Positions 8,666 through 17,284 of a stretch of DNA of 64,000 nt are shown one piece after another; position 1 is the stretch's first letter, and each line of letters opens with the position of its first letter. Under the pieces are notes generated by a model that searched no databases, was not told the origin of the DNA, and saw only the letters and a program-made list of their open reading frames with translations. The position numbers and the translations under genes are program-made. Source of the stretch: Palsa-465 sp963800475 (lineage in GTDB: Bacteria; Actinomycetota; Thermoleophilia; Solirubrobacterales; Solirubrobacteraceae); NCBI GenBank assembly GCA_963800475.1, contig CAWDAZ010000001.1, positions 744,001 to 808,000 on the forward strand, read 5' to 3'.

Positions 8666-9674
8666 GACACGACGGGTCGAGCCGCTCGAGTGGCCCGCTC
8701 AGGCGCCTCCGGGTCCGGCGGTGCGCGCGGCGGTCCACTCGATCGCTACCGAGGTGCCATCGACCCGGCTGACGAGCGCGACGCTCGCGGGGCGGCTCGG
8801 GATCGCCGAGGAGTGGATCGTGTCGCGGACCGGAATCCGTGAGCGGCCGGTCGCCGATCCGCACGAGCGACTCAGCGACTACGCGACCCGCGTCGGAGCC
8901 GCGGCCCTGGCGCGCGCCGGCGTCGACCCGCTCGATGTCGACCTGGTGATCGTCGCGACGATGACCCCCGATGAGCTGACGCCGAACGCGGCGCCGATCG
9001 TCGCCAGCCAGCTCGGCGCCGAGCGCGCGGGCGCCTTCGACGTCGGGGCGGCCTGCACCGCGTTCCTGTCCGCGATCGCGGTCGGCGCGGCCCAGATCGA
9101 GTCCGGCAGGTCCGGCTGGGTGCTGGTGATCGGCGCCGACTTCATAACCCGGATCGTCGACTGGCAGGACCGCAAGTCGGCGCCGCTGTTCGCGGACGCC
9201 GCCGGCGCGGCCGTGGTTGGCGCCTCCGACGGCGTGCACGGCGCGATCGGCCCGATCGTGCTCGGCGCTGACGGCGCCCGCCCGCACGCGATCGTCGCAA
9301 GCCACTCCGAGCGGAAGCTGAGGATGGACGGTCAGGTCGTGTACCGGAACGCGGTCGCGCGGATGTCGGCGGCGACGGTTGCGGCCGTGGAGCGCGCCGG
9401 CCTGACGCTCGACGACATCGACCTGTTCGTCTATCACCAGGCGAACGCGAGGATCACCCGCGCGGTCGGGGAGCGGTTGAGCCTGGACCCAGCGCGCGTC
9501 GTGGACTGCATCGAGCGGCTCGGGAACTCCTCGGCGGCGACGCTGCCGCTCGCGCTCGCCGCCGCGGAGCGCGACGGCCGGCTCCGCCCGGGCGCCCGCG
9601 TGCTGCTCGCCGCGTTCGGCGCCGGGTTCACGTGGGGAGGCGGCGTGATCGAATGGGGCGCAGGCGGTGGCTGA
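8643..9674 (+). CDS. fabH: Beta-ketoacyl-ACP synthase III
   Basis: This enzyme condenses an acyl-CoA starter with malonyl-ACP to begin fatty acid synthesis. The catalytic Cys138 lies in DVGAACTAF, the His in YHQANARI and the Asn in RLGNSSAATLP, completing the Cys-His-Asn triad. The length of 343 residues fits the family. The start is uncertain: ATG at 8643 gives 23 bases of overlap with fabD, while ATG at 8658 gives eight bases and a more usual N-terminus. Its 3' end overlaps fabG. Confidence 0.94.
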   Translation: MSSSSMLETRRVEPLEWPAQAPPGPAVRAAVHSIATEVPSTRLTSATLAGRLGIAEEWIVSRTGIRERPVADPHERLSDYATRVGAAALARAGVDPLDVDLVIVATMTPDELTPNAAPIVASQLGAERAGAFDVGAACTAFLSAIAVGAAQIESGRSGWVLVIGADFITRIVDWQDRKSAPLFADAAGAAVVGASDGVHGAIGPIVLGADGARPHAIVASHSERKLRMDGQVVYRNAVARMSAATVAAVERAGLTLDDIDLFVYHQANARITRAVGERLSLDPARVVDCIERLGNSSAATLPLALAAAERDGRLRPGARVLLAAFGAGFTWGGGVIEWGAGGG

Positions 9675-10398
9675 CGAGCGGGTGGCGCTTGTCACCGGTG
9701 CGTCGCGCGGAATCGGCGCGGCGATCGCCCGCGCGCTGGCGGCTGACGGCTGGGCGGTCGGCGTCAACTACCGCTCCGACCGCAGCGGCGCGGAGCGGGT
9801 TGTCGCGGAGATCGTCGAGGCCGGGGGACGCGCGATCGTCCTCGAGGCCGACGTCACCCACGCGCGGGCGCCCGACCAGCTGTTCGGCGCGCTCGAGGCC
9901 GAGTACCGCGGACCGGTGTTGGCGCTCGTCAACAACGCGGGCATCGCACGCGACGATCTCGTTCCGACGCTCGGCGACGAAGAGTGGTCGTCGGTGATCG
10001 AGACCGACCTGAACGCCGCGTTCCGGATGACCCGCCGGGCGCTGGTGCCGATGATGCGCGCCCGCCACGGGCGGATCGTGAACGTGTCCTCGGTTGTCGG
10101 CCTGCGAGCGAACCCTGGCCAGTCCAACTACGCGGCTGCGAAGGCCGGGCTGATCGCGCTCACCAAGAACGCGGCCGTCGAGGTGGCGCGGCGCGGCGTC
10201 ACGATCAACGCGGTCGCACCCGGCTGGATCGACACCGACATGACCGCCGGAGTGTCCAAGGAACTGCTCGCGGCCGTCCCCGCGCGCCGCGCGGGATCCC
10301 CGGAAGAGGTCGCGGCGTGCGTACGCTTCCTCGTTTCCGACGAAGCGAGTTACGTGACCGGCGCGGTACTGAGCGTCGATGGAGGATTGGCCGCCTAG
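9667..10398 (+). CDS. fabG: 3-oxoacyl-ACP reductase
   Basis: A 243-residue NADPH-dependent SDR that reduces the 3-keto group in each elongation round. Motifs are VTGASRGIG, VNNAGIARD, the serine in NVSSVVGL, and Tyr/Lys in SNYAAAKAG. The C-terminal block VTGAVLSVDGG is the typical FabG ending. Position between fabH and acpP supports FabG rather than another SDR. The GTG start lies within the end of fabH. A 30-base gap with a good ribosome binding site separates it from acpP. Confidence 0.93.
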   Translation: MADERVALVTGASRGIGAAIARALAADGWAVGVNYRSDRSGAERVVAEIVEAGGRAIVLEADVTHARAPDQLFGALEAEYRGPVLALVNNAGIARDDLVPTLGDEEWSSVIETDLNAAFRMTRRALVPMMRARHGRIVNVSSVVGLRANPGQSNYAAAKAGLIALTKNAAVEVARRGVTINAVAPGWIDTDMTAGVSKELLAAVPARRAGSPEEVAACVRFLVSDEASYVTGAVLSVDGGLAA

Positions 10399-10428
10399 GC
10401 CGCTGAACGAGACCAGCAAGGAGAACCA

Positions 10429-10674
10429 ATGCCAGCAGTCACCACAGAGCAGGTCGAGGCCCGCGTGATCGAGACGCTTGCCAGCTTCGGCCCCGAAGCG
10501 GACCAGATCACGCGCGACGCGACGTTCGAGGAGCTCGACATCGACTCGCTCGACCTCGTCGAGCTCGCCCAGATCGTCGAGGACGAGTACGGCGTCGTCC
10601 TCAAGGGCGAGGACATGAAGGAGCTGAAGACCGTGGGCGATGCGATCGATCTGATCGTCGCGAAGGCTGGGTGA
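10429..10674 (+). CDS. acpP: Acyl carrier protein
   Basis: An 81-residue acidic helical protein that carries growing acyl chains on a phosphopantetheine arm. The attachment site is Ser40 in the motif DIDSLDLVEL. The ribosome binding site AAGGAG, seven bases upstream of the ATG, is the strongest in the operon, in line with the high amount of ACP cells need. Its stop overlaps the GTG of fabF (GTGA). Confidence 0.96.
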   Translation: MPAVTTEQVEARVIETLASFGPEADQITRDATFEELDIDSLDLVELAQIVEDEYGVVLKGEDMKELKTVGDAIDLIVAKAG

Positions 10675-11894
10675 AACGCCGAGTCGTCATCACGGGCCTC
10701 GGGGCGGTAACGCCGCTCGGGGTCGGCGCGCGGACGCTCCATGAGCGGTGGGCGTCGGGCGTCTGCGGGATCGCCGACCGCCTCGGCGCGTGCGACGAGT
10801 TCGAGCCGAAGGATTTCTTGTCAACCAAGGAGATCCGCAGGCTCGACCGGTTCGCGCAGCTGGCGCTCGTCGCGGCGAGCGAGGCACTCACCCAGGCGGG
10901 CTGGGAGTCCCAGCTGCCCTACGACCCGCTCCGCACCGGGTGCGTGATCGCGACCGGGATCGGCGGCCAGGAGACGATCGAGGCCCAGCTCGATGTGATG
11001 CGCGAGAAGGGCCCGCGGATGGTCTCGCCGCTGGGGATCCCGCAATACATGCCGAACGCGGCCGCAGCCGCGGTGTCGATGAAGCACGGCCTGCAGGGGC
11101 AGGCGTTCGGCGTCGTGTCCGCGTGCTCCGGCGGCGCTCACGCGATCGGCTCGGCGATGCGGATGATCCAGTACGGCGACGCCGACGCGGCGGTCGCGGG
11201 AGGCTCGGAGGCCACCCTGACCCCGTTCGCGGTGGCGTGCTTCGACGCCATGCAGGCGCTCTCACCGACCGGCATCTCGCGACCCTTCGACGCACGGCGG
11301 GACGGCTTCGTGATGGGCGAGGGCGCGGGCGCGCTCGTGCTCGAGGAGGCCGAGGCGGCCGCCGCCCGCGGCGCGACGATCCTCGCCGAGGTCGCCGGCT
11401 ACGGGTCGACGTCCGATGCCTACCACCTGACCGCGCCCGAGCCGACCGGCGGTCCCGCTTCGCGCGCGATCGAGCTGGCGCTCGCCGACGCCGGGATCAC
11501 CGGCTACGACGTCGCGTACGTCAATGCCCACGGCACTTCGACGCAGCTGAACGACGCCGCCGAGACGGCCGCCCTGAAGCGGGCGCTGGGCGAGCAGCGC
11601 GCGCACGGGATCCCGGTGTCCTCGACGAAGTCCGCGATCGGCCACCTGCTCGGCGCCGCCGGCGCCGTAGAGGCGATCGCGACGGCCGAGACGCTCCGCA
11701 CCCGGGTGATCGCGCCGACGCTCGGCTACGAGGTCCCGGACCCGGACTGCGACCTCGACTATGTGCCGGGCGAGGCCCGGCCGTTGCTCTCGGCCAACGG
11801 CGGACCGCCGATTGCGATCTCGAACTCGTTCGCGTTCGGCGGTCACAACGTGACCCTGGTACTGCGAGGGTCCGGCGATCCGGAGGCGGACTGA
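10671..11894 (+). CDS. fabF: Beta-ketoacyl-ACP synthase II
   Basis: A 407-residue elongating condensing enzyme. The catalytic residues are Cys152 (VVSACSGGAH), His287 (NAHGTSTQLND), Lys320 and His325 (STKSAIGHLLGAAG). N-terminal VVITGLGAVTPLG and C-terminal SNSFAFGGHN complete the family pattern. It starts with a GTG overlapping acpP and ends overlapping the ATG of the carboxyltransferase. It catalyses the malonyl-ACP condensation in chain elongation. Confidence 0.95.
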   Translation: MKRRVVITGLGAVTPLGVGARTLHERWASGVCGIADRLGACDEFEPKDFLSTKEIRRLDRFAQLALVAASEALTQAGWESQLPYDPLRTGCVIATGIGGQETIEAQLDVMREKGPRMVSPLGIPQYMPNAAAAAVSMKHGLQGQAFGVVSACSGGAHAIGSAMRMIQYGDADAAVAGGSEATLTPFAVACFDAMQALSPTGISRPFDARRDGFVMGEGAGALVLEEAEAAAARGATILAEVAGYGSTSDAYHLTAPEPTGGPASRAIELALADAGITGYDVAYVNAHGTSTQLNDAAETAALKRALGEQRAHGIPVSSTKSAIGHLLGAAGAVEAIATAETLRTRVIAPTLGYEVPDPDCDLDYVPGEARPLLSANGGPPIAISNSFAFGGHNVTLVLRGSGDPEAD

Positions 11895-13315
11895 TGTGCG
11901 CCGTGGTCGAGGTCCGCGGGCGGGCGCGGCTGTCGCCGCTTGAGCGGCTCGAGGCGCTGTGCGACCCCGGGACCCTGCAGGTGATCCGCTCACGGGTCGT
12001 GTCCGGTCGGCTTGGGGACCGTGCGCGTGCCGGCGACGGGGTGGTCGGCGCGACCGGGGCAGTCGATGGCCGCCCGATCGCGTGCTACGCCGAGGACGGC
12101 TCGTTCTTCGGCGGCTCGCTCGGTGAGCGTCACGCGGACACGATCGTGCGGATGCTCGAGACCGCGGCCCGCGCCCGGATCCCGGTGGTCGGGTTCGTCG
12201 AGTCCGGCGGCGCCCGGATGCAGGAGGGAACCGCCGCGCTCGCCGGCTACGGGCGGATCTTCCGCGAGTCGGTCGCGCTGACCGGCGTGGTCCCGCAGAT
12301 CTCGGTCGTGTCGGGCGCGTCCGCGGGCGGCGGCGCGTATTCGCCGGCGCTCACCGACCTCGTCCTGATGACCGAGGACGCCGCGATGTTCTTGACCGGC
12401 CCGGGCGTCGTGCGCGACGCGCTCGGCGAGGAGGTCGACGCGGTCGCGCTCGGCGGTCCCCGGGTCCACGAGCGAAACGGCGTCTGCCATCTGGTCGTCG
12501 CGGATGAGGCGGCCGCAGCCTCGGCGGTGCGAGAGCTGCTCACGTACCTGCCGTCGGCCTCGGGGGAGGCGCCCCCGTGGGCGCCGGCTCGCGCGCCGGA
12601 GCTCGAGGATCCGGGCCGGGTGGTCCCGGCGGAGGCGCGCAGGGCGTACGACGTCCGCCTGGCGCTGCGCGCGATCTTCGATCGGGCCACGCTGCTCGAG
12701 CTCTGCCCGCGGTGGGCGCGCAACGTCGTCACGACGCTCGCGCGGTTGGACGGCCGTCCCGTCGGCGTGATCGCCAACCAGCCCCACCACCTCGGCGGCG
12801 TGCTCGACGCGGCCGCGTCCGAGAAGGCGGCGCGGTTCATCAACTTCTGCGCGTCGTTCGGGCTGCCGCTGGTGACGGTTGTCGATACCCCCGGCTTCAT
12901 GCCCGGCTCCCGTCAGGAGCGCGCCGGCGTGATCCGGCACGGAGCCGCGCTGGTGCGGGCGTTCGCTGCGGCGCCGGTGCCGAAGCTGACAGTCGTGCTG
13001 CGCAAGGCCTACGGCGGCGCGTACATCACGATGAACTCGCGCGACCTTGGCGCCGATCTCGTGCTCGCGTGGCCGGGCGCCGAGCTCGGGATCATGAGCG
13101 GCCGGGCGGCGGTCGGGATCGTGAACCGCCGCGAGCTGCGGGTCGCCGACGATCCCGACGCGGAGCGAATCCGGCTCGCCGACGCGTATGCCGAGCGGCA
13201 CCTGCGCGCCGATGCGGCGGCCGCCGCCGGGTTCGTGGACGAGCTGGTCGAGCCGCAGGAGACCCGCGCCCGGCTGGCGGGCGCGCTGCGGACGCTCGCG
13301 AGGCCGCGCCCGTGA
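11894..13315 (+). CDS. Acyl-CoA (probably acetyl-CoA) carboxylase carboxyltransferase subunit
   Basis: A 473-residue single-chain carboxyltransferase of the AccD5/PccB type, with both crotonase-like halves. The first half has ESGGARMQEG and GASAGGGAYSPALTD; the second has NQPHHLGGVLD, DTPGFMPGS and RKAYGGAYITMNS. Its place inside the FAS-II operon makes malonyl-CoA production from acetyl-CoA the likely role. The family also includes propionyl-CoA carboxylases, and no biotin carboxylase or BCCP gene is in this window. The ATG at 11894 overlaps the fabF stop. Confidence 0.85.
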   Translation: MCAVVEVRGRARLSPLERLEALCDPGTLQVIRSRVVSGRLGDRARAGDGVVGATGAVDGRPIACYAEDGSFFGGSLGERHADTIVRMLETAARARIPVVGFVESGGARMQEGTAALAGYGRIFRESVALTGVVPQISVVSGASAGGGAYSPALTDLVLMTEDAAMFLTGPGVVRDALGEEVDAVALGGPRVHERNGVCHLVVADEAAAASAVRELLTYLPSASGEAPPWAPARAPELEDPGRVVPAEARRAYDVRLALRAIFDRATLLELCPRWARNVVTTLARLDGRPVGVIANQPHHLGGVLDAAASEKAARFINFCASFGLPLVTVVDTPGFMPGSRQERAGVIRHGAALVRAFAAAPVPKLTVVLRKAYGGAYITMNSRDLGADLVLAWPGAELGIMSGRAAVGIVNRRELRVADDPDAERIRLADAYAERHLRADAAAAAGFVDELVEPQETRARLAGALRTLARPRP

Positions 13316-14088
13316 TCCTGGCCGGAAAGCGGCTGTTGATCACCGGCGTCATCACCAAGGACTCGATCGCCTTCCACGCCGCCGAGCAGGCCCAGCGCGA
13401 GGGCGCTTCGGTGGTGCTGACGAGTTTCGGGCGCGTGCGGCGGCTGACCGAGCGCGCGGCGCAACGGCTCCCCGAACCGGTCGACGTGCTCGAGCTCGAC
13501 GTCAACTGCGAGGACGATCTGGCGGCGGTCGCCGAATCGCTGGAGGAACGGTGGGGAGGGCTCGACGGCGTTCTGCACGCGATCGCGTTCGCGCCCGAGG
13601 ACGCGATCGGCGGCCGGTTCATGACCGCCCCGGCGGACAGCGCGATCGAGGCGTTCAGGACGAGCGCGTACTCGCTGAAGGCTCTGGCCGGGGCGGTGGC
13701 CCCGCTGATGGCCGCCGGCGGGAGCGTCGTCGGCCTCGATTTCGACGCGTCCGTCGCCTGGCCGATCTACGACTGGATGGGCGTCGCGAAGGCGGCGCTG
13801 GAATCGGTGTCCAGATACCTCGCCCGCGACCTCGGTCCGGCCGGGATCCGGGTGAACCTGGTGTCGGCGGGGCCGCTCGGCACCGTCGCGGCGCGCGGAA
13901 TCCCCGGGTTCGAGCAGCTGTCATCGCTGTGGCCCGACGTGGCGCCGTTGGGCTGGGACGTCGAGGACCCATCGCCGGTGGCGAGCGCGATCTGCTTCCT
14001 GCTGTCCGATTACGCGCGCGCGATCACCGGCGAGATCCTGCACGTCGACGGCGGGTTCCACGCGGTCGGCGCGCCCCGCGAGCCGTAG
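13312..14088 (+). CDS. fabI: Enoyl-ACP reductase, InhA subtype
   Basis: A 258-residue NADH-dependent reductase that completes each FAS-II cycle. It follows the mycobacterial InhA pattern closely: GVITKDSIAFHAAEQA near the N-terminus, DGVLHAIAFAP, GSVVGLDFDASVA, and the catalytic Tyr153/Lys160 in YDWMGVAKAALES, then VSAGPLGTVAARGIPGF. It starts with a GTG overlapping the carboxyltransferase stop and is the last gene of the operon. Enoyl reductases of this subtype are the target class of isoniazid and triclosan in relatives; sensitivity here is not predictable. Confidence 0.92.
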   Translation: MILAGKRLLITGVITKDSIAFHAAEQAQREGASVVLTSFGRVRRLTERAAQRLPEPVDVLELDVNCEDDLAAVAESLEERWGGLDGVLHAIAFAPEDAIGGRFMTAPADSAIEAFRTSAYSLKALAGAVAPLMAAGGSVVGLDFDASVAWPIYDWMGVAKAALESVSRYLARDLGPAGIRVNLVSAGPLGTVAARGIPGFEQLSSLWPDVAPLGWDVEDPSPVASAICFLLSDYARAITGEILHVDGGFHAVGAPREP

Positions 14089-14100
14089 CCGGCTCGGCTT

Positions 14101-14610
14101 CTAGTCGAGGTACATGATCACGTCCGCGGGCGGCAGCCGCTCGGGTGCGTCCCGGTCCTGTCGCGGCCGTCCGAGATGGATCAGCGCGACGAACCGCTCG
14201 CCGCGCGGGACCCCGACCGCCTCGAGCCCCTCCGGGGTCCGGAGCACGCCGGGGGTACGCCAGTAGCCCGCAAGGCCGCGTCCGTGCGCGGCGAGCAGCA
14301 CGGCATACACCGCGCACGCGGTGGCCAGCAGGTCCTCCTGGTCCTGAACCGGATCCTCGGAGCGGACCGCCGTCGCGACCACGAGCGTCGGGGCTCGGTC
14401 GAGCTTCGCCGCCGCGTCAGGGCCCGCGGCCGCCTTCAGGCGCGCAAGCGACTCCGGGCCGAGCACCCGGAACCGCCACGGATTGGTGAGGTGGTGGTTC
14501 GGCGCCCATCGCGCCAGCTCGAGTAGCTCGTCGAGCAGCTCCCGCGGCAGCGGCCCTGGCGCGAACGCCTTGTGGGTGCGCCGGTCGCGGATCGCTTCCT
14601 CGATCTCCAT
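14101..14610 (-). CDS. Nitroreductase-family FMN protein
   Basis: A 169-residue member of the nitroreductase superfamily (FMN-dependent NAD(P)H oxidoreductases that act as dimers). Visible family features are the N-terminal RRTHKAF motif that binds the FMN phosphate, ARWAPNHHLTNPWRF, and the C-terminal block FVALIHLGRPRQ. The same fold forms the C-terminal half of mycobacterial FbiB, which reduces dehydro-F420. This stand-alone protein could play that role, since CofE here lacks the domain, but its sequence does not settle this. It converges on the FAS-II operon with a 12-base gap. Confidence 0.82.
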   Translation of the reverse strand: MEIEEAIRDRRTHKAFAPGPLPRELLDELLELARWAPNHHLTNPWRFRVLGPESLARLKAAAGPDAAAKLDRAPTLVVATAVRSEDPVQDQEDLLATACAVYAVLLAAHGRGLAGYWRTPGVLRTPEGLEAVGVPRGERFVALIHLGRPRQDRDAPERLPPADVIMYLD

Positions 14611-14722
14611 CGGAGGCGAGGGTAGCCATCGGCGTCGACGGCCCCAAACGCGTCCCCGAACGACCGCTGATAACGTGGCGCCCGGCCTGGGCCACCGGGA
14701 GCGCGGTGGATTTGGGGACCAC

Positions 14723-16258
14723 GTGGACGCGACGACTTCTAAGCACGTAAGCGGCCTGTCCGAGCACGTTCAGGTGCTCGTAATCGGCGCGGGGCCGGCG
14801 GGGCTGTTCGCCGCGGCGGAGCTGGCTCGCCACGGGGTCCGGGCGCGGGTGGTCGAGCGCGCGCCGAGCCCGCACCGCCAGGCGCGCGCGACCGCGATCC
14901 AGCCGGGCACGCTCGAGATCCTGGCGCAGGTGGGGCTCGTCGACCGGTTGATCGCCGACTCGGTGCAGCTCCCGTTCGCGCGGCTGTTCGACGCGGACCT
15001 CGAGCCGATCGGCGAGATGGCGTTCGCCGAGTCCGGCTGTGAGTGGGCATTTCAGTGCAGCCTTCCCCAGTGGAGGACCGAGCGGATTCTCGCCGAGCGG
15101 CTGGGAGAGCTCGGCGGCGCCGTCGAGCACGGCGTCGAGGTGGTCTCGCTCGAGAGCCAGGAGGACGCGGTCCTCGTAGAGCTCAGGCGGGCGGACGGGA
15201 CGCCGGAAACGATCACCGCGGACTGGGTGCTGGGCGCCGGCGGCGCGCACGGCATCACGCGCGACGCGATGCACGAGCTGCTGGCAGGTGAGACGTACCT
15301 GGGGCATTCGCTGGTGGCCGACGTGCGCGCACGCTGTGGGCTTCCGCGAGACGGCGGAGCGCTGATCGCGACCCCGGACGGGTACGTCTTCCTCGCGCCG
15401 CTGCCGGATGAACGCTGGATCTGCTTCGTCGGCGATTTCGATGGGCCAGAGGCACCACTGCTGGACGGCGAGCAGGCGACCCGGGCGGTCGCGGCCGCCT
15501 TCGAGCGCCGGGTCGGAGGGAAGATTCAGCTGGATGACATCGCCTGGGCCGCGGGCTTTCGGATGCACAGACGGCTGGTCCGGCGGCTCGTGGTCGGACG
15601 CTCCTTCCTGCTCGGCGACGCCGGGCATCTATCGAGTCCGTTCGGCGGCGAAGGGCTCAACTCCGGGCTGCACGACGCTCACAACCTCGCGTGGAAGCTC
15701 GCGCTCGAGCTGCGAGGCCGCGGCCGCCCCGGATTGCTCGAAAGCTATGGCGCCGAACGGCTGGTCGCGGATCGTCATGTGCTCGAGGTCTCCGACGAGC
15801 TGCACGAGCTCGCCGCCGGCGTCGTTCAGTCCGCGCGCGCCGGAGCGCAGCCTGCGTTCCCTCCGCCCGAAAACCAGGGTGCGATCGTCCGGGCGCGCTC
15901 GATGCTGGACTTCAGCTATGCCGGGACCCCGTTGGTGGGCGACTACCTCGGCGACGGGGGCGCGATGGACGGGATCCCGGGGCCCGGCGACCGCTATCCG
16001 GACCGTGCCTCGCTCGTCGGCACGACACACCACCTGTCGATCTCCGGCGACGCCGACGAGCGTTCCCTGGACCGGCTGCGGCGGCGGTGGAACGGCCTCG
16101 TGCAAGTCGGCCGTTCACCCGGCCGCGACGGCCAGAGCGGCTCGAGCGCGTTGCTGGTCAGGCCGGATGGGTACGTCGCATTCCGCGCCACCCCAGCCAA
16201 CGAGGCGGGGCTGCACGCCCTGGACGCCCACCTGGACTCATATCTCGTACCGGACTAG
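14723..16258 (+). CDS. FAD-dependent aromatic monooxygenase, PheA/TfdB family
   Basis: A 511-residue flavoprotein hydroxylase. It shows the FAD-binding GxGxxG (VIGAGPAGLFAAAELA), the arginine-rich PHRQARATAIQPGTLEIL block, and the second FAD motif GDAGHLSSPFGGEGLNSG followed by DAHNLAWKLAL. A thioredoxin-like C-terminal domain (from about residue 400) is typical of phenol and polyketide hydroxylases. The start is uncertain because the frame is open further upstream; GTG at 14723 is the first plausible one. It converges on an ECF41-like sigma factor, a class often found next to oxidoreductases it controls. Confidence 0.85.
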   Translation: MDATTSKHVSGLSEHVQVLVIGAGPAGLFAAAELARHGVRARVVERAPSPHRQARATAIQPGTLEILAQVGLVDRLIADSVQLPFARLFDADLEPIGEMAFAESGCEWAFQCSLPQWRTERILAERLGELGGAVEHGVEVVSLESQEDAVLVELRRADGTPETITADWVLGAGGAHGITRDAMHELLAGETYLGHSLVADVRARCGLPRDGGALIATPDGYVFLAPLPDERWICFVGDFDGPEAPLLDGEQATRAVAAAFERRVGGKIQLDDIAWAAGFRMHRRLVRRLVVGRSFLLGDAGHLSSPFGGEGLNSGLHDAHNLAWKLALELRGRGRPGLLESYGAERLVADRHVLEVSDELHELAAGVVQSARAGAQPAFPPPENQGAIVRARSMLDFSYAGTPLVGDYLGDGGAMDGIPGPGDRYPDRASLVGTTHHLSISGDADERSLDRLRRRWNGLVQVGRSPGRDGQSGSSALLVRPDGYVAFRATPANEAGLHALDAHLDSYLVPD

Positions 16259-16263
16259 CTACG

Positions 16264-17154
16264 CTAGCCGGCGCCCAGGATCGTCAGGTCGAGCCGCGCC
16301 AGGACCTCGGGATCGGAGACGAAGGCGAGCTCGACGATCCTCCCGTCCCGGACCGTGACGGCCGCGATCGAGAACGGCTTGCCGTCCTTCAGCGAGACGG
16401 CGCCGGCTGCGCCGTTGATCAGCGCGGGCCGCTGGAGCAGGTCCAGTCGTGAGAAGGTCAGCGCACGGCTCGCGACGGCTTCGGCGCCGTGGAGCTCGAG
16501 CGACGCTCCGGACGGCACGCCGGGACCGCCGTCGGCCCGCAGCACCACGTCCGGGTCGAGCACCGCGACGAGCGCGTCGAAGTCGCCCTCGCGCGCCGCA
16601 GCAACGAACGCGTCGATCACCTCGCGCTGGCGGGCTACGTCAGGTTCGCTCTCCGGGGTGCGGCCGCGCACGCGGCGGCGGGCGCGGCTCGCGAGCTGGC
16701 GCGCGGCGGTGGGCGAGCGCTCGACGATCGGCGCAATGTCTTCGAACGGCATCCCGAACATGTCGTGGAGCACGAACGCGAGCCGCTCGGGCGGTGTCAG
16801 CGTCTCCAGCACGACCAGCATCGCGAGGCCGACCGAGTCCGCCAGCAGCGCCTCGTGCTCGGGGTCGACGCCGTCGGCCGGGTCGACGATCGGCTCGGGC
16901 ATCCGCGGTCCCCACGGCTCCTCACGCCGCGTGCGGCGGGAGCGGAGCATGTTCAGCGACAGTCGCGCGACGACAGTCGTCAGCCACGCATCGAGGTTCT
17001 CGATCTCGTCCGCGTCGGACCGGCTCAGCCGCAGCCAGGCCTCCTGTACCGCGTCGTCGGCCTCGCTGAGCGAGCCGAGCATCCGGTAGGCGACCGCCCG
17101 CAGGCGGGGGCGCCGCTCCTCGAAACGCCCTGCCAGCCATTCCTGTTCTTTCAT
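16264..17154 (-). CDS. sigJ: ECF sigma factor, SigJ/ECF41-like, with SnoaL-like C-terminal domain
   Basis: A 296-residue alternative sigma factor. Region 2 (residues 10-80) contains YRMLGSLSEADDAVQEAWLR, and region 4 (about 115-165) contains LTPPERLAFVLHDMFGMPFEDIA. A linker with the MPEP motif and a SnoaL-like domain of about 110 residues (from residue 175, with DPDVVLRADGG) follow. This C-terminal domain replaces an anti-sigma factor as the regulator in ECF41 proteins. An ECF41-type promoter lies directly upstream, suggesting autoregulation. ECF41 genes usually neighbour an oxidoreductase, decarboxylase or epimerase; here the convergent FAD monooxygenase fits. Confidence 0.9.
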   Translation of the reverse strand: MKEQEWLAGRFEERRPRLRAVAYRMLGSLSEADDAVQEAWLRLSRSDADEIENLDAWLTTVVARLSLNMLRSRRTRREEPWGPRMPEPIVDPADGVDPEHEALLADSVGLAMLVVLETLTPPERLAFVLHDMFGMPFEDIAPIVERSPTAARQLASRARRRVRGRTPESEPDVARQREVIDAFVAAAREGDFDALVAVLDPDVVLRADGGPGVPSGASLELHGAEAVASRALTFSRLDLLQRPALINGAAGAVSLKDGKPFSIAAVTVRDGRIVELAFVSDPEVLARLDLTILGAG

Positions 17155-17190
17155 CAGATTGCGCCTCCGTCGGGTGGGTTCATACCACCA

Positions 17191-17217
17191 GACCCGCGCC
17201 GGGCGGGAGACGTGACA
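17191..17217 (-). promoter_or_regulatory. ECF41-type promoter upstream of its own sigma gene
   Basis: Read on the minus strand: TGTCACG (17217-17211), 16 bases, then GGTC (17194-17191), 36 bases before the sigma start codon. The published ECF41 consensus, as I recall it, is TGTCACA-N16-CGTC, so the -35 differs in one base and the -10 in one base with exact spacing. This points to autoregulation. Confidence 0.6.
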
Positions 17218-17284
17218 CCTCCTACGCTGGACCGCGCTGCAGCTGACCGTGCAGCCGGTCGGCTCGGTCGCGCCCGCGGCTCGC

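Noticed and set aside
14640..14722. Possible riboswitch in the leader of the FAD monooxygenase (stem-like GGCGCCCGGCCTGGGCC region)
   Set aside because: The pairings do not fit any riboswitch class I know, and the leader is short. It is probably ordinary GC-rich DNA.
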